Shown piece after piece: positions 59,089 through 64,000 of a stretch of DNA of 64,000 nt (within the stretch, counting starts at the first letter, position 1; every line of letters starts with the position of its first letter). The DNA comes from Deltaproteobacteria bacterium (GTDB taxonomy: Bacteria; Myxococcota_A; UBA9042; DTJE01). The position numbers and the translations under genes were made by a program. Under the pieces are notes generated by a model. The model was not told the DNA's origin. It was given only the letters and a program-made list of their open reading frames with translations, and did no database searches. The DNA lies in assembly GCA_029547805.1 (NCBI GenBank), contig JAKPOP010000017.1, forward strand, positions 372,001-436,000, given 5' to 3'.

Positions 59089-59887
59089 TATTCTCCCAGC
59101 AGGTGGTTGAGGCAGACGAGGGCGCAGGCGATATGGAGGAATGCCTCGTGGATGTCGGCCCTGCGCTCCCACCGCATGGCGAGGCAGCGGTGGACGTGGA
59201 TCCAGGCGATGGAGCGCTCCACGACCCAGCGGTGCTTGCCGAGGCGCTCCTTGGAATCGACGCCGCGGCGGGCGATGCGGGGCTGGATGCGCCTGCGGCG
59301 GCAGGCCAGACGGCACCGCCGGTAGTCGTAGCCCTTGTCGGCGTGGAGTTTGTCGGGGCGCTTCCGGGGGCGTCCCCGTCGGCCCCGGACGGGGCGAACC
59401 CGGTCGAGGAGCGGCTCCAGTGCCATGCTGTCGTGCTGGTTGGCCGGGCCGATCATCGCCGCGAGTGGGATGCCCTGGCCATCGACGAGGATGTGGTGCT
59501 TCGTCCCGAGTTTCCCCCGGTCCGTAGGATTCGGGCCAGTTTCAGGGCCCCCTTTTTTGCCCGGATGCTGCTGGAGTCCAAGCAGGCCCGGGCCCAGTCG
59601 ATGCGCTCGTCCTGCCCCAACTCGTCCAGCAGAACCTGGTGGATGCGCGCCCAGACCCCAGCCTCGTGCCAGTCCCGAAGGCGACGCCAGCAGGTCATGC
59701 CAGACCCGCAGCCCATCTCCTTGGGCAGGTACTCCCACGGGCATCCCGTCTTCAGCAAGAAGAGGATGCCCGTCAGCGCCATCCGGCTGTCCAAGCGCGG
59801 CCGCCCGCCCTTCGGCTTCGGCGGCTCGGGCGGCAGCAGCGGTTCGATCCGGGTCCACAACTCGTCGGGAAGGAGGGGCTTTGCCAT
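59088..59887 (-). CDS. IS5-family DDE transposase made by programmed -1 frameshift
   Basis: The first frame (59887 down to 59453) starts MAKPLLPDELWTRIEPLLPPEPPKPKGGRP and carries the first catalytic Asp in ACLDSSSIRAKKG. The second frame, -1 relative to the first, continues with GTKHHILVDGQGIPLAA, the second Asp in LHADKGYD and the Glu in WVVERSIAW. The join is at the slippery heptamer A_AAA_AAG (plus-strand 59552-59558). The full product is about 266 residues, the normal size for IS427-type transposases. If no shift occurs, a 144-residue truncated protein forms, which may act as a regulator. Confidence 0.88.
59552..59558 (-). promoter_or_regulatory. Slippery heptamer A_AAA_AAG for -1 frameshifting
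   Basis: In the first transposase frame the codons read GCA-AAA-AAG; slipping back one base gives AAA-AAA-GGG in the second frame. The downstream sequence is GC-rich (GGGGGCCC) and could form a stimulatory structure. This type of site is known in the IS427 group. Confidence 0.8.
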
Positions 59888-59936
59888 GCCCCCTCATGTA
59901 ACCCCCCTCACCAACGACCGCCAAGCTCACGACATG

Positions 59937-59953
59937 GTTTTGTTAGACGCTCT
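59937..59953 (-). repeat. Right terminal inverted repeat of the IS
   Basis: The mate of the left repeat, perfect over 17 bases and located 49 nt upstream of the transposase start codon. Confidence 0.9.
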
Positions 59954-60076
59954 TAGGTCATGCCGCAGTATTTGAAACCGCACACGCCTGTAGACGAGCA
60001 ATCGCGATAATGCAAAAGAACGCGACAGGTTGGGCAGTCCTCCCGTGATCACCCAGCACCAATCGAAGCGACGATG

Positions 60077-60508
60077 CTAGGCGGCCAAGAACTTCACGCG
60101 TGTCTCTCCACGATATTTGTAGACAACGATTTGCGCAATCGGTGTAGCCGCAGCTCCCACTAGAGCACCAACAATCGCTCCAAGCCCTGCCGCCACAAGA
60201 ACGGGGCCTAGGGTGACGGGATTGCCCGCAAGTATGGCAGTGGCAACGGCGGCACCAGCTCCAACTCCTGCCCCAACAGCGGCACCAGTTCCCGCGTTCA
60301 CCAAATACTCTTGGAGAGCAGCATGTCGAACCACGATTTTGACATCGTAGTCACCTACCGTGGCCCCGATTATCTTCAGCACCCGTTCAGGAGCAACACC
60401 ATCTCGAAAGCGGAGTATTACGTCCCTACCATCGTCAGCGTAGCGATTCACAGCCTTTGCGAGGGTGTCGGCCCTTCTACCATGTGCGTCCATCAAGACC
60501 TGCGACAT
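60077..60508 (-). CDS. Small membrane protein with a glycine-zipper hairpin, unknown function
   Basis: This 143-residue protein was not recognised. The N-terminal half is soluble (DAHGRRADTLAKAVNRYADDGRDVILRF ... GDYDVKIVVRHAALQEYLVN). The second half is a glycine-zipper-like hairpin of two hydrophobic stretches (about 75-97 and 100-125) rich in G-x3-G (AGTGAAVGAGVGAGAAVA, AGLGAIVGALVGAAATP). Such hairpins occur in pore-forming or membrane-disrupting proteins. It starts 206 nt after the attC-like site, ends 42 nt before a lone GTTGGGC box, and is the nearest cassette gene to the SLATT gene. The start at 60508 has GGAG upstream; an in-frame start at 60628 is less likely. Confidence 0.6.
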   Translation of the reverse strand: MSQVLMDAHGRRADTLAKAVNRYADDGRDVILRFRDGVAPERVLKIIGATVGDYDVKIVVRHAALQEYLVNAGTGAAVGAGVGAGAAVATAILAGNPVTLGPVLVAAGLGAIVGALVGAAATPIAQIVVYKYRGETRVKFLAA

Positions 60509-61072
60509 CGGACTGCTCCGAAGAAAAGCCGTACAGATTTTCTTCTGACTTGAGTCGAGATGCAACCGATCTGCCTTGTTTGCCGACGAGAAGGTGACAA
60601 ACATGCGAGCGTAAGCGTGATTGCCCAAGTGGAACCAAGGAAGAGCAAGCCAAGCACGACGCGGCTTCTGGGGCTCCGGTGGTTCTACCCGGAGCAGGGG
60701 CTTTTCTTGATCCGCCCAACGGCTTCGCAGTTGACCTGCAAAGTCCGGTGGCTGGCCCCGGGGAGGGCCGAGGCGCGACGCTTGCTGGCCGGCCCTGCCC
60801 TGCTGGAGCCGCTCGCGCTACTGCCCGGCAGGGCCGGCCGTGCGAGCGGCGTGTCGGGCCCGGACGGGGCCTGGCCAGGCGGCGCGGTCCCTGCAGGCCC
60901 GCCCAATTCCCACGCACCGAAACGCCCCAGGTGCAGATCCAAGCGGGCCGCGTGCAGGGACCGTGACGACAGGTGTTTGTCCGTTCAAGCCGCTGGTTGG
61001 GCCGCCACCTGGGATTGTTTTCTTCTCATTGAAGCTCAGCTGTTTCCAGAAGGCTCTCGACCGGCAGTGTAT
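60509..61072. other. 564-nt gene-free stretch with an attC-like site
   Basis: This stretch holds attC-like site 2 (60714-61002) and the upstream region of the 60077-60508 gene. Frames crossing it on either strand are Pro/Gly/Arg-rich artefacts of the GC-rich palindromes. A possible -35/-10 pair (TTGCAT, 17 nt, GAAAAT) on the minus strand just upstream of 60508 is weak. Confidence 0.5.
60714..61002 (-). other. attC-like recombination site 2 (289 bp)
   Basis: The element is bounded by GCCCAAC (60714-60720) and GTTGGGC (60996-61002), which fit the attC boxes RYYYAAC and GTTRRRY and pair perfectly. The inner arms pair only in part. The centre holds further inverted repeats, such as GCCGGCCCTGCC with GGCAGGGCCGGC and CGGTCCCTGCA with TGCAGGGACCG. 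It starts 71 nt after the stop of the GIY-YIG-like gene. The length exceeds the usual 57-141 bp of attC, so this call is tentative. Confidence 0.5.
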
Positions 61073-61417
61073 CTAGACGTTGCGACGCTTGATCACGACA
61101 TAGAGAAAGTAGGGAGGTTCTCCAAAATTCCCGCCACCACCGGCATTGATGTTCCTGCAGAGTTGATACGGCTGGTAGTGTTTAACGAGTCTGGTTTCGG
61201 CTTGCCTCACGAAGTTCAGAGAACGTGTGCGGTAAAGCACAATCATTTCGTCGTAATGTTCACTGTAGTCGGGTTGCGCGGCTCTCGCCTTGGGCTTGTT
61301 CGTGATCCCAATTTTGAATCGTCGTACACGGTCGCTACGTGTGAGCGCAGACAGTCTTCTGATGAAATCCATATTCTTCGGCCAACCAGTATCGTGCTCC
61401 ATCCGAAGTTTCAACAT
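61073..61417 (-). CDS. Small GIY-YIG-like protein
   Basis: This 114-residue protein seems related to the GIY-YIG nuclease fold. The start of the core looks like RFKIGITNKPKARAAQ (compare K-I-G-x-T-x-x-P-x-x-R). A catalytic-type Glu is in RQAETRLVKHY and an Asn in CRNINAGGGG. The first GIY strand is not clear, so activity is uncertain. The ATG at 61417 is close to AGGGG; a GTG lies directly upstream. It follows the 103-residue gene by 40 nt, and an attC-like site follows 71 nt after its stop. Confidence 0.5.
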   Translation of the reverse strand: MLKLRMEHDTGWPKNMDFIRRLSALTRSDRVRRFKIGITNKPKARAAQPDYSEHYDEMIVLYRTRSLNFVRQAETRLVKHYQPYQLCRNINAGGGGNFGEPPYFLYVVIKRRNV

Positions 61418-61457
61418 CACACCCCTTTAGGTTGCGCGTGTGTTTAGAATCGCGGGA

Positions 61458-61769
61458 CTATTCGCTCGCGCGTCGCGCGCGGAGGTCAATCATTGTCTTA
61501 TAAGCTGAGACGAACTGGCAAGCCTCAAGTTCAGAACGTAGTGAGACAACAGCACGGTCGAGTTCATCACCCTCAACAATTGGATTTCCAAACCAATACG
61601 TACCTTTGCTGAACTTCAAACTCAACGCCTGGAATCGCTCACACTTGACCATTATCGTACCGGGTCCGCCCTTCTCGTTGAAATCGACGGTCACGATCCC
61701 TTCGTATCCATCGAGAGACTGAAGAATTTTCCGAATGCGGTTCTCTTGATTTTTCGTCAGCGTAGCCAT
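61458..61769 (-). CDS. Small protein of unknown function in a putative cassette
   Basis: This 103-residue protein was not recognised. It is soluble and mixed alpha/beta by eye (TKNQENRIRKILQSLDGYEGIVTVDFNEKGG), with no cysteine motif or membrane segment. I prefer the ATG at 61769, which has GGGGGAAT upstream; an earlier ATG at 61784 lacks a ribosome site. A near-consensus promoter lies about 36 nt upstream, so it leads the two-gene unit with the GIY-YIG-like gene. Confidence 0.6.
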   Translation of the reverse strand: MATLTKNQENRIRKILQSLDGYEGIVTVDFNEKGGPGTIMVKCERFQALSLKFSKGTYWFGNPIVEGDELDRAVVSLRSELEACQFVSAYKTMIDLRARRASE

Positions 61770-61804
61770 TTTGTATTCCCCCATGCCGTAGAACCAGCGC
61801 GCTA

Positions 61805-61833
61805 ATTATGCCAGTCGCCCGGAAAAGTGACAA
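61805..61833 (-). promoter_or_regulatory. Cassette-borne sigma70-type promoter
   Basis: On the minus strand TTGTCA (61828-61833) is exactly 17 nt from CATAAT (61805-61810); both hexamers match the consensus at five of six positions. It lies about 36 nt before the ATG at 61769 and inside the putative cassette, so the two genes need no external promoter. Confidence 0.7.
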
Positions 61834-61995
61834 GCACCCCAATACTTACTGAATTGAAACGGCGAATCATGAGGTGACCACTGCGTTATCGCCAACGGCC
61901 TATGGCCACCTCTATCCAACTTCTTCGGCCAGGAGAAGTGGCGGTGCCACTTACGTCTCACGGTTGTGGCTCAACGCGAAGGCTGTTCTCGGTCG

Positions 61996-62192
61996 GCCCA
62001 ACGGGTCGCGGATAAGCTGCAAAGCCGACCCCCGAAGGGGGTGGCACGGGGCTTGCCCGCGCGAGTAGCTTCGACGGCGAGGGCCGCGACCGCCGTCCTG
62101 ACGAACGACTTGTCTCGGGACGCCCGCCTGCCACAGGACCGCGGTGCAAGCCTTCGTGCCAAGGCTTTGTCAGCTTCATCCGCTTGTTAGGC
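61996..62192 (-). other. attC-like recombination site 1 (197 bp)
   Basis: Bounded by GCCCAAC (61996-62002) and GTTAGGC (62186-62192). The arms pair well: the left arm reads CGGATAAGCTGCAAAGCC, while the complement of the right arm reads CGGATGAAGCTGACAAAGCC, so the right arm has two unpaired bases like the extrahelical bases of attC. Pairing continues with GGCACGGGGCTTGC against GGCACGAAGGCTTGC. A small hairpin (ACCCCC-GAA-GGGGGT) is inserted in the left arm. The asymmetry puts the cassette genes on the minus strand. It lies 67 nt after the stop of the ATPase gene. Confidence 0.65.
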
Positions 62193-62258
62193 GGCGCCGG
62201 GGACGTTCGGGTGGGGGACGGCGGTTAGAAGGAGTGGGCGAGCGAAAAGAACCTGACC

Positions 62259-63833
62259 TCACGCTCCTTCCGGCGACTCGTCGGCGAACTCATCCTCGTC
62301 CAACTCGTACTCAGCGCCCAGAGAGAGGGTTCGGTCGATGAGGCGCCGAACACGCTGGTCGACGACAGAATACTCGTGGGCAGGCTTGCCTCCGACACCG
62401 CCTTCAGCAGGGCGGGATCCGGTGAGGGTTACGATTCCAGTATCGGTCCAGGTAGAGATTCGGTTTCGCGCGGAATTGGGGTTCATCTTGAACGCGACCT
62501 GGAGATCTCGATTCGTGAAGAGGTTCTTGCCGAGCCGAAGAATCTGCTGGAGGACGACCTTGGAGTTGGAGTACATCCGCTTGGCGGTGTCGATCGCATA
62601 CTGGTCCAAGGCTGCCTCAATGGAGGCGGGCGAGAGAAGGGGTGGCGGTTCGATGTCGGTCGTCAGTTCATCATGCTCCCGGACGACCGTGTCCAGAATC
62701 CTGATGAGTTCCCGAGGCGACTGCATCGAGATCTCCACGATCTCCCGCAAGGCAGTGTTGGAATCAACCGTCGGATCGCATAGTTGAGCGAAGGAGACAA
62801 CCTTCTTATCAGAGAAGTAGCGCAAGCGCTCGTTCACGAGATTCTGAAGGTAAATGGTAGTCCACGAAATCTCCGCGTTGGCGATCTTGTCGAGACGGAC
62901 GGGGAACTGGTCGTTCGAATATTGCTCGCGAACGCGGTCCCAAAGGAAGAAGCTCCACCCGAATCCGTCCACTTCGAGAAGTTGAGTGTTGGCCAAGATT
63001 GGGAACAGCACCTGGGCAGTGCTCGTGGCTGAATTGCTGGTAAGAGGCGTTTCGTCGACCTTATCGACGAGAACAGTCACCCCAGAGAAGCCAAATGCCT
63101 GCGCAAACTCGACGTATCGCTGTAGCAGGGCTCGCGCGAAGTGAGCCTCGTTCCAGGTCTCTTGAGGTGCGGCAAGCATCGCCTTAAGAGATTCGTCAAC
63201 AGGCACGTCTACGTCGGCTTCCGTGCGGGCCAGAGCCTTCGCGATTTGGCCGATGACCTCGACGATCGAGGTCCATCGCTTCTGAATCCAGAGGCTGCTG
63301 CGACCCGTCCACGCCTGATTGAGCAGTTTGAGTGCTTGGGTCGCAGAAATATCGCGGGTTACTTGAGGGCGAGACAAGTAGAACTTATCGACCAGGGTGA
63401 CGGCAAGCTTCTCTTGATCCTTATTGAGCGCACGCACGCAAACGTGCCTCTCCTCGTCGTTGAGACCGGAAAGCCAGACAAGTACCGCCTCGACAACCAA
63501 GTAGCCGAGGTCGAAAAGGAATTCACGTGTTGAAACGCCCCTGAGTCCCCGAACCAGGATTCGCGAGAAGTCGTCTAGGGTGATCGTCAGGGGGGCGGAT
63601 TCATGGCGCTCGACCGCGTTCCAGACCTGCTTGAACAAGGCGAGCCGTGTTGCACTTTTTCCTGCGCCCCGCGCGCCGAATAGAATGAATGACTTTGACG
63701 AGAAGCCCCGTTCCCTAACAGTTGTGTAGTACGGAGGGCGAACGAAGTACTCGTCGATATTCGGCTCGTTTTCGGCGACGTAATTCGCGAATGGATTTTC
63801 TCTGAACCCACGATGATCCAGAAAACGCGACAT
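62259..63833 (-). CDS. P-loop ATPase (Sll1717-like) with C-terminal winged-helix region
   Basis: This 524-residue protein is a P-loop NTPase. Walker A is GARGAGKSATR at about residues 53-63. A Walker-B-like strand VTVLVDKVDE lies near residue 255. The N-terminal FRENPFANYVAENEPNIDEYFV and FILFGARGAGKSA resemble the Sll1717-type P-loop ATPases found in many genomic islands. The C-terminal part (about 420-500) looks like a winged helix (NLFTNRDLQVAFKMNPNSARNRISTW). The ATG has AAGGAGG upstream. It is a single-gene cassette between two attC-like sites. A defence or regulatory role is inferred from the context. Confidence 0.75.
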   Translation of the reverse strand: MSRFLDHRGFRENPFANYVAENEPNIDEYFVRPPYYTTVRERGFSSKSFILFGARGAGKSATRLALFKQVWNAVERHESAPLTITLDDFSRILVRGLRGVSTREFLFDLGYLVVEAVLVWLSGLNDEERHVCVRALNKDQEKLAVTLVDKFYLSRPQVTRDISATQALKLLNQAWTGRSSLWIQKRWTSIVEVIGQIAKALARTEADVDVPVDESLKAMLAAPQETWNEAHFARALLQRYVEFAQAFGFSGVTVLVDKVDETPLTSNSATSTAQVLFPILANTQLLEVDGFGWSFFLWDRVREQYSNDQFPVRLDKIANAEISWTTIYLQNLVNERLRYFSDKKVVSFAQLCDPTVDSNTALREIVEISMQSPRELIRILDTVVREHDELTTDIEPPPLLSPASIEAALDQYAIDTAKRMYSNSKVVLQQILRLGKNLFTNRDLQVAFKMNPNSARNRISTWTDTGIVTLTGSRPAEGGVGGKPAHEYSVVDQRVRRLIDRTLSLGAEYELDEDEFADESPEGA

Positions 63834-63958
63834 CGTGCCTCCTTCCAGGTTTCACGTGAGCGCACAGAAGCCGGCCGGGACTTTAGCATGAGCCTGATGT
63901 TTGCTGAAGAGCAGGTTGCGAATGAAGCTTCCTGTTGCTGAGCTTGGGGCTTGCGCCC

Positions 63959-64000
63959 GCCTAACGGCTTGTGGCTGAGCGGCGGACCCCGGTGCCTGGC
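63959..64000 (-). other. Start of a third attC-like site, cut by the window end
   Basis: GCCTAAC (63959-63965) followed by GGCTTGTGGCTGAGCGGC closely resembles the left ends of sites 1 and 2, which begin GCCCAACGG. The partner GTTRRRY box would lie beyond the window. It is about 126 nt upstream of the ATPase start codon, as expected if it ends the preceding cassette. Confidence 0.45.

Larger units (their letters stand above)
59072..59953 (-). mobile_element. Intact IS5-family (IS427-type) insertion sequence, 882 bp
   Basis: The element is bounded by 17-bp perfect terminal inverted repeats (AGAGCGTCTAACAAAAC at 59072-59088 and its complement at 59937-59953). A TA duplication flanks it (59070-59071 and 59954-59955) inside an original CTAG target. 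It encodes one transposase in two frames joined by -1 frameshifting. Everything needed for movement seems present, so it may be active. Its target sits exactly in the stop codon of the SLATT gene. Confidence 0.92.
61770..62258. other. 489-nt gene-free stretch with promoter and attC-like site
   Basis: It contains the promoter at 61805-61833, attC-like site 1 (61996-62192) and the 66-nt tail after the ATPase gene. No credible gene is present on either strand. Confidence 0.55.

Noticed and set aside
60029-60035. GTTGGGC box 42 nt after the 60077-60508 gene as a fourth attC site
   Set aside because: The position fits, but no partner RYYYAAC box or pairing arm was found within reach, even after removing the IS. 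It could be a remnant.
60560-61447. A long plus-strand frame covering attC-like site 2 and the GIY-YIG-like gene
   Set aside because: It runs through palindromic non-coding DNA and antisense to a better-supported gene, and has no family resemblance.
58176-64000. CRISPR array, phage or conjugative genes in the island
   Set aside because: No regularly spaced repeats, no Cas, capsid, terminase, relaxase or integrase sequence was seen.

Overview
The window looks like chromosomal DNA from a very GC-rich (roughly 70% G+C by eye), Gram-negative, uncultured-type bacterium. The Gram-negative call rests on a predicted outer-membrane barrel ending in Phe, two periplasmic-type PpiC isomerases, a periplasmic LTXXQ-type protein and an O-antigen polymerase/ligase-like protein. 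Gene content would fit Acidobacteriota, the former Deltaproteobacteria or a related candidate phylum, but I cannot place it to phylum from the sequence alone. Most of the window (1-58.2 kb) is dense with short spacers and frequent 4-nt ATGA overlaps. The last 5.7 kb is clearly lower in GC and differs in gene style, like an acquired island.

Layout. 1-10.8 kb (minus strand) is the classical tRNA-Thr/Tyr/Gly/Thr - tuf - rpmG - tRNA-Trp - secE - nusG - rplK - rplA - rplJ - rplL - rpoB - rpoC locus, with a near-consensus sigma70 promoter at its head. 11.1-14.7 kb holds a sensor kinase, an NtrC-type regulator and a small periplasmic LTXXQ protein with a sigma54 promoter, which together resemble ZraPSR. 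14.7-16.2 kb is a MATE transporter. 16.3-23.1 kb is a suf iron-sulfur operon led by an Rrf2 regulator: sufC, sufB, sufD, a Rieske protein, a SufS-SufU fusion and a tandem DUF59/SufT-like protein. 23.2-28.9 kb has two PpiC-type isomerases and mfd. 29.0-32.6 kb is a small unknown gene, a split transketolase and a RuBisCO-like protein. 32.7-35.7 kb encodes an outer-membrane protein and a single-pass membrane protein. 35.7-37.1 kb is a PilZ protein overlapping a GH114-like gene. 37.2-42.7 kb is a chain of an S8 peptidase, RdgB, a radical SAM protein and an M19 dipeptidase. 42.7-49.7 kb carries an HD-GYP regulator, an ArsA-like ATPase, an M16 peptidase pair and a hybrid histidine kinase. 49.7-56.3 kb is a surface polysaccharide cluster. 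56.3-58.2 kb is a fused homocysteine methyltransferase/methylene-THF reductase.

The island (58.3-64 kb) is the most unusual part. It contains a SLATT/DUF4231 membrane protein whose stop codon has been hit exactly by an intact 882-bp IS5-family element, a glycine-zipper membrane protein, a GIY-YIG-like small protein, an unknown 103-residue protein and a P-loop ATPase. Three places carry long imperfect inverted repeats bounded by RYYYAAC and GTTRRRY boxes, as in integron attC sites (the third is cut by the window end). The minus-strand genes sit between them with regular spacing. I read this as part of an integron cassette array, or a cluster of attC sites, carrying probable defence or conflict genes. 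No integrase gene is in the window.
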